Positions 1-11,258 of a stretch of DNA of 64,000 nucleotides are shown here, in pieces; position 1 is the first letter of the stretch, and each line of letters begins with the position of its first letter. Both the position numbers and the translations under genes were made by a program. The stretch comes from Mixia osmundae IAM 14324 (taxonomy: Eukaryota; Basidiomycota; Mixiomycetes; Mixiales; Mixiaceae): assembly GCF_000708205.1 (NCBI RefSeq), contig NW_014575555.1, forward strand, positions 494,689 through 558,688. Reading direction: 5' to 3'. The notes beneath the pieces were generated by a model. That model searched no databases, had not been told where the DNA came from, and was given only the letters and a program-made list of their open reading frames with translations.

Positions 1-206
1 ATGATGCTCAGTGGTGGGCGATAGCGAGCAAGCGCGACGGCAAAGGAAGGGGAGACGCGACTGAAGTACTGAAGCTAGCGAAGCTGCGTGTCAGGGCACG
101 GACGAGATGCCTAAAAGCGCTTGCATTTCAGTACAGACAAGTATCATCATCATCGTCATGGGCTCCTCGTTGCTTCTTCCGTCGCTGTGCTGGTTCTCTG
201 TCGTCC
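1..206. other. window edge, no supported gene
   Basis: This stretch lies downstream of the hypothetical minus-strand gene. Only short overlapping open frames without recognisable features are present, and I see no RNA gene or repeat. It may hold the 3' untranslated region of that gene. Confidence 0.4.
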
Positions 207-1482
207 TCACGTCCTTGGCTCGCTTCCTGCGAGCAAGGCTTCGATGTTGTCAATCTGCGGCCTCTGCGTGGCGGCTGCAGAGTCTAGCCGTTCAGAATCT
301 GCCATCAAGCCTTTCCGTGAGTACGAGGAATGGAGACAGAAGCGGCACGACTGACTGATAATGTCCGCATAGGTCAAAAAGGACAGCCTGCGCGGTTTCT
401 CTTCTGGATCTGCCAGCGTTTCCAAATGATTGGCGGCCACGAGAACCGGCTGGGGCTTGCGATCTATCACAGCTGGCGAGAGACTCCTGAAGGATCGTGG
501 CGAATTGGGCGCAGATGAGAAAGGCGAAACGAATCCGTCCTGATGGCCAGCGCCTGCCCAAGTTTCCATCGTCGGCATTGCGTTAGCTTGGGCACCGGAT
601 GACCTCTGCTTGCGCTCCCTGAATCCCATGTAGGGATCACTCGAGGAGAGCGACAGTCGCGTCGCTCCGCCTGAGGAAGGAGAAGTGCCGGGAGTGAGTA
701 CCGTCGATGATGTCGGACTCGGCAGATCCGGCGAGACAGCTCGTCTGTCTAGACCGGTGTTGGCTGGCATTGTAGTCCACAGCGGGGGTGGCAAAGTAGG
801 CACATGAGCTTCTTGCGCCAGCACTGCCACTTTGGACCGAGCTGTCGCAGGAGAAAGAGAAGTGGAGGCCAGGTTCTGGCTGAGCAAGTCTGACGAGCTT
901 GGCTCGCGAATTATGCTCTCTATCTGTACTGCGTCGAGTCTGTCGTCTGTCAAGACAAGTGCGGCTTCTGACAGTACAGACGGCACGGCAAGATCAGAAG
1001 CTTCTTGTTGAGCTGGACCGGACACGTCAGTCAGAGGGAAAGCTTGGAATGACGCGAGAGGGAGACTGACTGAGCAGATGACTATCCGAGAACTCGACGT
1101 CGCGTTCAAAGATGGAGGAAGCAGACTCGTTCCCCACGCTTCGCATGGATATCGGAGACTGGTTTCCGCTCCTGAGACCCTTTGCGGGCGTAGACACTGC
1201 ACCTAGCGGGACGTGAGGATGAGGTGACATGACAGGTCGCGTGGACGAGCTCGAGAAAGTTCGCTGTTTGCTCGTGCTGGCTGCTGAGCTTGTGGGAGGA
1301 GATGTTGGCAAGACGGTTGTGAGGGGTATGGCCAGCGGTAAGCTCGCCAAAGGTCTGGGCGAGCCCGTTTGAGGTTGATCGGAGACGACAACATGACTTG
1401 TTGTGGCTGTTTCTTCAGATGTATGCGTCGAATCAGATGCAGAGGCCGACAGCCTTGCTCGATCATCATCATCCGGTAGCAT
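207..1482 (-). CDS. hypothetical Ser/Pro-rich protein
   Basis: The product is not recognised. The minus-strand model has exons 1482-1071, 1012-356 and 310-207, totalling 390 codons plus stop, with phases that agree at both introns. The protein is low-complexity and rich in Ser, Pro and Thr. A basic patch (PRRLSFLTYADIIS) lies near the C-terminus and resembles conserved blocks in fungal proteins of unknown function. The start at 1482 (MLPDDDD) is the first clear methionine. Another coding-like exon may lie upstream (about 1690-1510, containing FVTSRRKANDGF), but I could not find a clean junction and it would approach the next gene's start at 1773. Regulatory or scaffold roles are possible, but nothing in the sequence proves one. 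Confidence 0.5.
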
Positions 1483-1772
1483 CACACCAGCTCGGCTGAC
1501 TTCATTCGACGGTCGCCCTTTTGCTTGTCCTGATGCCAACCTCTTTCAGGAACCCGTCGTTTGCTTTCCGACGAGAGGTCACGAAGCTGTCCGCGTGTTC
1601 TCCCGTCACGGTCAGTGCACTTTGATAGCTCGTACCTCCTGTGCTCAGCCTCGGAGGTGAACGCTGTGCGGCTGCTGACTTGACGGTCAGACTATCAATA
1701 GCTGTGCCTGGCCGGGGTTCGACTACAAACTTTCCTCTCGTCGCGTCTCGGCAAATCTCGCGAAGCCAGACG

Positions 1773-2849
1773 ATGACGGCATCCCGGCTGTCCTCGACCG
1801 TACAGCGACTCATCAAGAACGCGCACTATGATCCTCTTCCCGGTCCGAGCGCAGCCATCTTCCACGAACAATTTAGCCGGATCAGCCGAGAAGCGCATCA
1901 AAAGCAATTCGGCGAGAATGCCTGGCTGGCCCTCACCGTGCGCTTCAAGATTCTTTGCCCAATTTGGGAGTTTGCCTTACTGGCGTCGTCTGAGTCTTGA
2001 CAGGCCGCAGCACTGGTCACGCTTAACTCGCCCAATGGACTGAAACATCTCTGGACGTACCTCAAGAGTCATCAGACCGATGGAACCCGAGGTCGCCCTA
2101 GCGAGGACGAGCAGATCAGACGAGCAGCCCTCATGCGCGAAGCTGGCCTCAAGAGTATCAGCTTCATCGGGATTGCAAAAGTGCGTTTGCCCGTCTTCGG
2201 ATGCATCATGAGCCAAATGTCGAGAGCAGGTCATCAACAACCTCGGTGCGATGCACAGCGCGTTCGACGACGCTGTCAAAGCCAGGCTACCCGAGCATCC
2301 GACAAGGTATCCTTCCATGTTTTGCACGCAATCAGCACAGCCTGACTTTGAGCAGACAGCCCACCCGGCAGAATATCGATGCCATCACCGCCCGCAGTGT
2401 AAGCTCATGACCCCCGCGGCAGCGATTGCTGGGCTCATCTTGCGCAGAAAGAGATCTGGCGAAAAGTATATCGGCCGTACGATGCCAAGCTCATCGAGAA
2501 GCTAGGGCAGTACCATCCCGATCTACCCGTCCACATACTCAACTCGCACTATGGCGCGCTGCTGTCAGATCCGGTCGATCAGCCTAGCCCGATAGGTCGA
2601 GTCCTCGTCTCGCTCGTCGCCATCGGATGCCTGCGCGGTACAGGAGGCGTAGGGCCGCAGCTCACTTCACATGTCTTTGGTCTGAAGAAAGCAGGCGAAG
2701 AGGGGGACATCGACCCAGTCACTTCAGAGGGCTTAGGCACAAATTGGAAAGCTCTCACAGAGGACGAAGGGGCAGAGTGGGCGATCCGTGTCGTTGATGC
2801 GCTTGCAGATGTTGTAGCTCAGCCGGGGGGCAGAGAAAGCAAACTATAG
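1773..2849 (+). CDS. AhpD-like / carboxymuconolactone decarboxylase-fold protein
   Basis: Five exons (1773-1937, 2004-2180, 2230-2306, 2356-2398, 2448-2849) encode 287 residues with consistent phases. The helical sequence, including ALVTLNSPNGLKHLWTYL and VLVSLVAIGCLRGTGG, resembles the AhpD-like superfamily proteins found in many fungi, some of them mitochondrial. I do not see the CxxC pair used by true AhpD peroxiredoxin reductases, so a redox activity is not supported. The gene converges on CWC21 with only 16 bases between stop codons. Function is inferred from the fold family only, and the family call is moderate. Confidence 0.6.
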
Positions 2850-2865
2850 CTCTTTGCAAAGGCGT

Positions 2866-4118
2866 TTATACAGACGATTCGGACATGGCAGCACTCCCCT
2901 GGGAGCTCATGCTTGCACCTCTTTGTCGCCTCACTGGACTCGACTCGCGCTTGACAGGCTGCAAGGGCGAGGGTGGTCTGCGACCGAGGGGCGGCGGCGG
3001 CGTGGGTGAACGAGAGATAGGTCGTCCTCGGCCGCCTGCAAAGCGAGGTGCAGGCGAAGGCGATCGTCTTGGTAAGGGCGAGCGAGTCTCCCTTCGTACG
3101 GGTGATGGCGAACGCGAGTCCCTCCGTCCGAGAGGAGGCGAACGTGAGTCTCGTCGCCGGAGAGGTGGCGAACGCGAGGCTCTGTAGCGGCGAGCAGGCG
3201 GCGAGCGAGAGTCTTTGTAGCGGCGCACAGGCGGCGAGCGAGAATATCTGTAAGATCTCCTGGGTGGCGAACGAGAATCGTCCCTGTAGCTTCGCCTCGG
3301 TGACGGCGAACGCGAGTCATCTCTGTAGACCCTGCGAGGAGGCGAACGCGAATAAGACCTCCGAGTAGATCGCGGCGCGGGCGAATACGAATGGTCTCTG
3401 GCTCGTCTGGGCGGCGGCGAAGGGGAACGTGAGATCGAATTCGAGCGCGAGGGCGAGCGACGACGACGTGACTGTGAAGGTGGACGAGCACGCTCAGCGG
3501 CTTGGATTTGCATTCGTTTGGCATTGGCTGCCTCTCGCTGCGCTGTCTTGCGTTGTTCGGCCTCTGCCTTTCTGGCTTCGCGAGCTTCCGCACGCTCGAT
3601 CTTGCGCCTCTCTTGCAGTTCTCTATCGAAGCCCTGACCGACTTCGTAGTCTGGTCGAATGTGAAGCGCTTTTGACAATTTGGCAGCCTCGAGTTGCTTT
3701 GCCTGAGCGATTCCGTGGGTATCCGAGTCTCTGTACGTGCCTCGCTTGACGGTATTAGAGGCGGCCGATTGGGTGCTCTCGCTCAGTAGCCTCTGTCGTA
3801 GCTCATCGACCCGGCGAGCGATCTCGTCCTCCTCAAGCTCTTCATCCTCCAGAGAGACTTGCAACTCGAGGCATTTCACCTCCACCCTTCGCTTCCGCTC
3901 GTGCTCGAGAATCTCCAGATTGGGCTGTCGGCCCGCAGAAGGAAGCTCGGCAAAGCCTTTGGTCTGCCTGTAGTCTTCACGATGACGGAGAGTCGACAGA
4001 TTTTTGGTGATGTGGCCAGACGTGCCACTGCCTCGTGGCGTCGAGAGACCGATGCCTGTGTGAGCTCTGATCAGCACAGACATAGCTGAGACGCACGCTG
4101 CATACCGTTGTACGACAT
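2866..4118 (-). CDS. CWC21: pre-mRNA splicing factor CWC21 (cwf21/SRRM2 N-domain type)
   Basis: A 13-nt first exon (4118-4106) encodes MSYNG. A 50-nt intron follows, then exon 4055-2866, for 400 residues in all. The N-terminus reads MSYNGIGLSTPRGSGTSG, the near-invariant start of Cwc21/SRRM2 proteins, which sit beside the catalytic centre of the spliceosome (NineTeen complex). An acidic helical cwf21 domain (ELEEDEIARRVDELRQRLL) lies around residues 60-110. A long Arg-Ser-rich tail with repeated SRSPP units makes up the C-terminal half, much longer than in budding yeast and closer to the SRRM2 style. The open frame continues upstream of 4055, but that part is intron and promoter. Start codons of CWC21 and BIO2 lie 124 bases apart and face away, so they likely share a promoter. 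Confidence 0.9.
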
Positions 4119-4242
4119 TGGGCCGAGCAGGTCGACGTTGGACTGTCCTAGGACGATGAAGTCGTACGGGTATACGTCTGGACTCGGCCCCCACCCTGCG
4201 TCTATCGCTCCAACCGTCTCCAGCGGTGTTGGGTCGACTGTC

Positions 4243-5855
4243 ATGAGCGTGCGCCAGGTCCACCGAGCCTTGTCTCGCTCTGCCGCCAGACAATCTGCTC
4301 CTCTTCCGACGACAGCAGCTCGCAGACTGCCTCGACAGCCAGCACAAGCTCGCACTCATGCAACTGCTCTCGAGCCTGAACGCGAGCCCGCAAGAGGGCT
4401 CTTCGAGGACGAAAAGGCCATCTTGCTCGCAACAAAAGGCAGTGCAAGTGATGCGCCTCTGAGGAAACGATGGCAGCGGGCAGAGATACAGGAGATCTAC
4501 GACTCGCCGCTCATGGAGCTCATCTTTCGCTCCGTGCGCTCTCGGCATCCTACCTGGCCGTACGTGGGCTCACGACCGCGCTTGCAGGCCACAGTACATC
4601 GCCAGCATCACGATCCATCGAAGATCCAGCTGTGCACGCTGCTCAATATCAAGTTTGTCGCGTTCGTACACTGCCAAGTGATGTCCAGCTGATGCGCGGC
4701 TTGGAGGACCGGTGGGTGCACCGAAGACTGCTCCTACTGCTCGCAATCGTCCAAACACAAGACTGGCCTCAAAGCGACCAAGTTGCTCGACCTCGAGCCT
4801 GTACTCATGCAAGTCACCCACCATGCCCAACGCGTCCGCCCACTCATGCCTTGCACACAGCGAGGCGCGAAAAGCCAAGGCAAACGGCTCGACTCGCTTC
4901 TGCATGGGCGCCGCATGGAGAGATCTTCACGGGCGGAAATCAGGCTTCAACAGGATTCTCGACATGGTCAGTGAGATCAGAGGAATGGGAATGGAAGTCT
5001 GTACGACTCTGGGCATGCTTGACAAAGATCAAGCACGCCGGCTGAAAGAAGCCGGTCTGACGGCTTACAACCACAATCTAGACACCTCGAGGGAATACTA
5101 CCCAGAAGTGAGCTTGTCGGTAGTAGGCCCGCTGGCGTTGTTGACATTGACCGGGACCAGGTCATCACAACGCGGTCATACGACGAGCGACTGGCTACAA
5201 TCGAGAATGTGCGCGAGGCGGGCATCTCAGTCTGTTCGGGCGGCATTATCGGTCTGGGCGAGAAAAAGGAGGATCGCGTGGGTCTCATCTGGGAAATGAG
5301 CAGGTCCGGATATCCTGCTTCAGCTGCTGATGTGGCTGACATGGCTACCAATGACAGGTTGCCGGAGCCGCCGGAGAGCTTTCCAGTCAATGCACTCGTT
5401 CCTATCGAAGGCACGCCACTGGGAGGCAACGAGGTAAGTCGTCTGTTCCTTCGAAATCGATCAAGCTGACGATGACTGATTGATTCTGCAGCAAGTCAAG
5501 ATTCATGATATGCTCAGGACGATCGCAACAGCGCGACTGGTGCTACCGACGTAAGCTTACGTTTTCCTTCGGTAGCGGTCATCTGACAAGGTCGAGCAGC
5601 TCGATCATCCGGCTTGCAGCAGGTCGGATTACGTACACCGAAGCAGAGCAAGCGATGTGCTTCATGGCGGGTGCCAATGCCATCTTTACAGGCGAACGTA
5701 TGCTCACCACGCCCACTTCTGGCTGGGATGAAGACGGTGCCATGCTCGAGCGATGGGGCATGCGCGGATTGGGCTCATTCGAAAGTCAGCGCATGCAGCC
5801 TCATGCTGCTCAGCCTATCGCATCTGCCACGCCTCCTGTAGAGGCTGTTGTGTAG
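4243..5855 (+). CDS. BIO2: biotin synthase (mitochondrial radical SAM enzyme)
   Basis: Eight exons (4243-4533, 4588-4652, 4707-4812, 4865-5107, 5161-5303, 5358-5433, 5492-5550, 5600-5855) give 412 residues. The enzyme inserts sulfur into dethiobiotin to make biotin, using a radical-SAM 4Fe-4S cluster and a 2Fe-2S cluster. The radical-SAM motif CTEDCSYC follows GG after the second intron. Downstream family blocks include [17 protein letters not shown] and [11 protein letters not shown]. The first about 45 residues are Arg/Ala/Ser-rich with few acidic residues, a likely mitochondrial targeting peptide, which supports the start at 4243. The third intron needs an acceptor ending GCGAG for the frame to continue. 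A functional copy suggests that at least the last step of biotin synthesis occurs in this fungus. Confidence 0.95.
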
Positions 5856-5946
5856 ATGCAAAGCGTGAGGTGCCCCAGCAGCGAGCGTCCTCTGCAAGAG
5901 ACGCGTTCCATATGTTTCGTAGCTTCTGCTCACGTGCACTTCGGCA

Positions 5947-6772
5947 ATGCCGGTGAGCGCCCAGGACTTCAGCTACTCTATCAGCTGAGTTGGAGATACC
6001 GCTTCACAGAAGGTAGCGTTGGCCATCAAGGCCCAATTGGAGGGCGTGACAGACTTGCATACGGTCTCTGTCGACGATTTCGTCTACTTTTTCAAAGCAA
6101 GTGCGCATCGCTCGCTCGCTACCTCAACACTGACAGACAGCCAACAGATCAAGTGCACGTCTTGTCATGAGGAACATCCAAAGGAGGTCGGCATGAGTAG
6201 AGACACCAAAGTTGAGAGTGCGGGCTCGAGAGGACTTGCGAGCTTTGTATGGTCTTGCCAGTTCTGCAACGTAAGCCGTCTCTCGTCTGTGACCTCAACA
6301 AGAGCTCATGATGAGGTCGGCTGTCAGCGCGAATCGACAGCCAGTAGGCTGACTCGCCCTCTGTGTCACCTTTCGCTCATGACATCCCAGATTTTGAGAC
6401 GACCAATCGCAGTAGCAAGTATCAGACTCGGGAGCTCACTCAAGACGATCGCGACTTTGTTCCTATTGCTATACTCGACTGTCGCGGCCTCGAGCTCCTG
6501 TCATTCATCCCAAGAGTGCGTCTATCATCAGAGGAAAGGACGCGGCAGACTGACGGACCTGCAGGGAAAGTGGGTCTGTCGAGGTGCCGAGTCGCGCACA
6601 AAGTTCTTGGATATCGATGTACGTTCTCCCAACATTGTAAGGAAAGCACAGCGCTGATCAAAAGTCTGGACAGCTTTTCGATGAAGAAGGCGAAGAGTGG
6701 TCAGATTATGACGAGAAGGCAGCCGCGCCCGTTTCGATCACAGACTTTGAGTCGACCTTCTTGCGAGCGTAG
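5947..6772 (+). CDS. CXXC zinc-binding protein, UPF0587 (DUF866) family
   Basis: Seven exons (5947-5952, 6010-6096, 6148-6270, 6328-6343, 6391-6515, 6565-6618, 6674-6772) encode 169 residues, the usual size for this family (human CZIB/C1orf123). The first coding exon is only 6 nt (Met-Pro) and the fourth only 16 nt. Two CxxC pairs, KCTSCHEEHP and CQFCN, form the expected zinc site, followed by the family block PIAILDCRGLE. The cellular role of the family is poorly known. Intron 2 (6097-6147) appears to use a GC donor (CAAA then gcaagt), since any GT option breaks the frame across the first CxxC. The gene lies about 90 bases after BIO2 on the same strand. Confidence 0.85.
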
Positions 6773-6894
6773 CGTGCATGCATTAGACCGATAGCAGTAA
6801 GATGTATGTACAATAGGAGATAAACTTCGGGAAAAGTGGGCGAGAGCAACAAGCAGAGAGTGCGCACAGAATGCGTGAGGGGGATGGGTATCGA

Positions 6895-8684
6895 TCAGGC
6901 TTGGTCTGCTTCGCCAGCCTCTTTGACTTGACTTGCCAGACTTTGCTTGCCGTCGTCGGACCTGAGCGAAGCTTTGTTGAACGCGCTCTGTACAAAGGCG
7001 ATGCCGCGTTCGTCCTTTTGATCCTCGCTGAGTTGCGATGTAGGCACGCCTTCGTAGGGCTTGGTATCCTGGCTTTTCTCGCTAGATCCGTTCTGTTTGT
7101 CGTCAGCAGGCGCATCGCCTGTGCCGTTCAGGCGTTGCTCTTCCTCCTTGTCTTTCGCACCTTGCTGGACTTTCTCATTCCACTGCGCTTCCTTCTTCGC
7201 CGGATCGTCGTCAGGCTTGGACAGCCGCAGCTTCTCTTTGAGCTTGCCCGTCAGACTCTTCTTCTTCTTGCTCGCTGCACCGTACTTCTCCAAAGCGCCA
7301 ATAGTGATCAGACTCTTTGAGATGTTCACTTTGGACATATCGACTCCCATCTCCTCGAGCTTTGCGACAAACTTTTTAAAGTGTTCTGTGCCCGCGCGAT
7401 AGTGACCCGATAGTGGACTGAGTGAGGTGATCATGCCGTCTTGGGCTTTGATCAGACCGGCAGAGGTGACACGTGAGCCATAGAGGAAGGAGGAGTGTTG
7501 GAAAGACCCAGTCGTCTTGAGACCAGAGTAAATGTTGAACTTGGTGTCTGCGACGTAGATCCACGTGTTCTGCTTTGTGGTCTTTCGCAGGAGATGGTCC
7601 ATGACGAATTTGGGCGAAGTCCAGTAGCCTGCTTTGCCTTTCTCATCTGTCGATCGATGTCCATACCCAGAATGCTCCTCGGCTTCGTGATCCGATGGAT
7701 TCTCGTCAGATGACGAGTCTGACGTGTCCGAGCTGGGCAAGTCGCCGCGCTTCTTAGCAGCTTCGACATCTTTGTCGTCTACGCGCACGATGCCTTTGTC
7801 AGGTCCGCCGTCTTGCCATTTCCCTCGCCCGGTATCAAAAGCGACGTCGTTCTTGCGCCAGAAAAGTTTGCCCTCTTTGATGTAGAGACGGTAGTTCTGT
7901 CGCTGCTCGACGGAGAGGTAGGTGATTCGCTCCTTCTCGAGCCGCTCTCGAGGACAGTCGGGACCTGCATCAAAGTCTTTGCCGTCGCCGTCTGGAACGA
8001 AAAAGTCGCTCAGCAGTAAATAGTCAATGGCATCATTGTCAACGTACGATCAAGCCAATGGAAGAAGTTCTGGTTCGTGTCGTCTTTCTCTGACCAAGCC
8101 TGCCAGTAGAACTTGAGGTTGGACCCATAGCGATGCTTCTCGTCTACCAACTCAAGCCAGTGTTGCTTCTCGAGCTGTTTCGTCACCATTGCCTCCTTAT
8201 CGCCCTTTTGCCTGTCCTTTGACGGCGTATCGCCTCCTTCGTCCTCATCACTGCCTGCACCGGTCGAGCCGTCCATGATCCGTCCGGCATAGAGTCCGCC
8301 CCGCTTCCAACGTGTTGCTGCGTCGTTCTTCGAGCCGTCAGCCGCATCTTTGTTGGCGTTCTTCATGGAGACATGGTTGAGTCCGTCGTTCCAGCGTGCG
8401 TTGGACGAGACGGAATGGCCTTTCGGCTTGTCCTCCTCTTGTCCAGCTCTCGCAGCTCCTCGATCCCCACCCGAGCCAGTTTGCTGGTCGGTGCTGCTGG
8501 ACTCGGACTTCTTGGGTGGTCTGGACAAGTACATGCCACGCTGCTCTCTTCGACTCTTGAAGCCGCGATAGTGAGACTGCACGAGCAGAGCCGCCTTGCT
8601 CCTCGACTCATCCTGATCCCGGCTATCCTTGGGCGGGGCAGACGTCGGCTCTGGCTGAGCCTGAGAGGATTCGCCCTGTGACAT
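6895..8684 (-). CDS. IQ calmodulin-binding motif protein
   Basis: Two exons (8684-8048, 7991-6895) encode 577 residues. Residues about 32-50 carry an IQ motif (LVQSHYRGFKSRREQRG), a calmodulin or myosin-light-chain binding site. A conserved central block (LDHGDGKDFD, CPRERLEKERITYL) spans the single intron. A second block around GYWTSPKFVMDHLLR and TWIYVADTKFNIYSG suggests a fungal family whose members sense or position something by calcium/calmodulin. The C-terminal about 120 residues are lysine/acidic-rich and probably disordered. No enzyme domain is visible. The start is the first methionine after a 210-base divergent gap shared with the MTA phosphorylase gene. Confidence 0.75.
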
Positions 8685-8894
8685 GGTCTATCGTTCGGTC
8701 GGGTGTGCTGCCAGCTGACGTAGAGGAGAAGACCCCACGAGTGATCGAGCAGGCGCCACCCTCTCGGCTGACCGGTCGTCCTAGCTCCGCCGCCGCGTGG
8801 CAGTTGCTCTCTGCAAGGTGCACGTGAGTGCCCCGCCCTCCTTCACTTCTTTCAGTCTGCCGGCGGCCTGTCTTGATCTTGTGGGCGAGACGGG

Positions 8895-9920
8895 ATGGTC
8901 AGCAAGGAGGAGCCCGTCACGGTCGCCGTCATCGGAGGGACGGGTCTGTACAAGCTAGACAATCTGCAAGTTGAAAAAGAGCTCGACCTCGACACTGCGT
9001 ACGGCAAACCGTCGTCGGCCATCACGATTGCCCGGCTCGAGTCGGGCAAGCAAGTCGCTTTCCTCGCCCGACATGGCCATGGACATTCGATCACGCCGTC
9101 ACATGTACCCGTCAGAGCTAACATTGCTGCGCTCAAGTCGCTCGGCGTGAGAGCGATCGTTGCTTTCAGTGCAGTCGGTCAGCCTGTCACGCTCTCGTGC
9201 AGTTGGAGAGTGAACTCAGAGAACAGAGGGTTGCAGGCAGCTTGAGAGAGGAGATCAGACCCAAAGATCTCGTGATACCCTCGCAGATCATAGACAGAAC
9301 AAAAGGCATCAGACCGTCCACGTTCTTTGACGGTGGCATTGTTGCCCATGCCATGTTTGGCGACCCCTTCGATACTGCTCTGACGCGATTGCTCGGAGAC
9401 ATCGTCAAGGATGTGCTCAAGGACACCCAGGTCAAGCTGCACACGGGCAAGACCGTCGTCGTCATGGAGGGACCCCAATTCTCTACCCGAGCAGAATCAC
9501 TCATGTACCGCCAATGGGGTGGCGATATCATCAACATGTCTGCCCTTCCCGAAGCTAAGCTCGCTCGGGAAGCAGAAATCAGGTCGGTCGTCTCGTATTT
9601 CCCCCAGAGGGAGCAGCGGCTGAAGAATCTCGGCTGGTAGTTACGCTCTCATCTGCACCTCGACAGATTATGACGCCTGGAGAGAGTCAGAAGAGCCAGT
9701 CACGGTAGCAGAGGTCATGGGAACACTCAAGGCCAACAGTGAGATCTCAAAGACCGTCGCCGCTGCCGTGCTCGACCATGTCCACGATGCGCTCTCGCAC
9801 GAGAAGGGACTCATCAAACCAGAGGGAGGCATGCAGTACAGCATCGTCACTGCCAGACAACACTGGCCAGAGGAACAGGTCGAGAAGCTCAAGACGATCC
9901 TGCCGGCCTACTTTAGCTAG
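8895..9920 (+). CDS. MEU1: S-methyl-5'-thioadenosine phosphorylase
   Basis: Three exons (8895-9177, 9237-9582, 9641-9920) give 302 residues, a normal MTAP length. The enzyme splits methylthioadenosine, a by-product of polyamine synthesis, into adenine and methylthioribose-1-phosphate in the methionine salvage pathway. Visible family blocks are [12 protein letters not shown], the phosphate/substrate loop [29 protein letters not shown] and [16 protein letters not shown], then DYDAW near the C-terminus. The start at 8895 is 12 codons before the glycine-rich loop, as is usual. Confidence 0.93.
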
Positions 9921-9967
9921 ACGCTTGTTGTGCCATCATCGCCTTTAGATTTTCTGTTGAAGACGCG

Positions 9968-9981
9968 ATATAAAAAAAAAA
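9968..9981 (+). promoter_or_regulatory. TATA-like / poly-A core promoter element of LCP5
   Basis: A TATAAAA-type string running into ten consecutive A bases lies about 30 bases before the LCP5 start codon, inside the 85-base gap after the MTA phosphorylase stop. Its position fits a core promoter or nucleosome-depleting A-tract. It could also belong to the 3' end signals of the upstream gene. Confidence 0.35.
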
Positions 9982-10005
9982 TCCGTAGGCGAGCGGGCAA
10001 GTGAC

Positions 10006-11205
10006 ATGACAGCCATGTCTGGGGACTATGTCAAGCTGCTCAGAGGCATCGCAGAGCAGTCTTCATCGCTAGCACAGCGAGTGAAGGAGATTGCCACGTC
10101 AGCGTATCGCATGGCGTGCATGGGCACTCGCTGACGTGATGTCTGACAGTCTGAGCACGAGCGACGAGGATGAGCTTGCCTATCCCGACGGCATCTCTCT
10201 CCTCACGGCCAAGAACGATCTCTTGCTCGGCTACATCCAACAGCTCGTCTTTCTCCACCTGCACACCTCCCTCGCAGGCCAGCCACTCTCGAATCTGTCC
10301 TCCTCAGATAAAGAGGGAGCAACCGACCTTGTAGGCAATCTGATCAGGACACGTTTGATCCTAGAGAAGATCAGACCGATCGAGAGCAAGCTCAAGTATC
10401 AGATGGACAAGCTCATCCGCAAAGCGCACACCGCTGCTGACACGAACGGAAAGTCAAACGATCCGGCAGACCAAGAGCATGACGAGCTGGCGCAAGGTGT
10501 GCAAACGATCTGATGACAAGGTCTGATGTGCTCAACCCGCTGGCTCCGATAGATCCCCTGGCGTTCAGACCCAATCCAGCCGCTATGCTGGCAAGGCATA
10601 CAGGCAGCGATGACGGCTCGGCTGCAGATGAAGATGAAGATGGCTATACCAATACTCACGCGCGCCCCGGCATTCCTCGTACGGGAATCTACAGGCCGCC
10701 CAGACTTGCTCCCGTGCCCTACTCTGAGAAACCTGGTAAATTGAGCCTACGCGACCCTACTCGCCGAGCTGACAGGGCCGCAGGTGGCAAGGGCAAAGGA
10801 CGCGCGCCTGCCACCAATCTGCTCACCGATCTCGCTACCTCGCTCTCGTCTAGCAACCCGTACGCAGAGACGACCTCGGGCCTGTCCATCACGCCTACAG
10901 TGCACAATCGTCAGGCCAAGCGGCTGGCAGATATGAAGCGCTACGAGGAAGACAATATGACGCGCTTGTTCATGAAGAAAAAGGATAGCAAACGACGCAG
11001 ACAGGACGAAGAAGAGGTTGCTCTCGGCGGTGGCAGTGGCTCGTCGGGCAGTCGCAGAAGAGGCCACGGAGGATTCGAGGGCGAACTCGGCGACGTCCTC
11101 GCCGCCATCTCCACCAACGGCAAACGCAACAAACGTGCCTACGATGAGATGTCCGCCTCTCGCGCACCCCGCTCAAAATCGCACAGCAGTAAACGCAGAT
11201 CTTAA
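10006..11205 (+). CDS. LCP5: Sas10/Utp3/C1D family protein, LCP5/neuroguidin-like (U3 snoRNP)
   Basis: Three exons (10006-10097, 10150-10496, 10553-11205) encode 363 residues, with phases adding to whole codons. The N-terminal helical Sas10/C1D domain includes ISLLTAKNDLLLGYIQQLVF and IEKIRP/KLKYQMDKLI-like segments, the signature of Lcp5, neuroguidin and Utp3. DPLAFRPNPAAML follows, then PGIPRTGIYRPPRLAPVPY, both typical of the Lcp5/neuroguidin branch. The C-terminus is Arg/Lys-rich. The family acts in the small-subunit processome during 18S rRNA maturation. The second intron ends late, after a stretch that would also stay partly open if retained. An alternative start nine bases downstream (10015) is equally good. 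Confidence 0.88.
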
Positions 11206-11258
11206 GACGCTCAAATTGCATGCTGAGCGAGCTTGCTCTCTTGCCGCCCATGAGCTAG

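Noticed and set aside
2885-3749. Several plus-strand Arg/Gly/Glu-rich open frames
   Set aside because: They are antisense reads of the Arg-Ser repeat tail of CWC21, where repetitive codons keep the opposite strand open.
4119-4548. Long N-terminal extension of the CWC21 open frame
   Set aside because: The open frame upstream of exon 2 is intron and the BIO2 promoter/5' region read antisense. The conserved MSYNGIGL start is made by splicing the 13-nt exon at 4118-4106.
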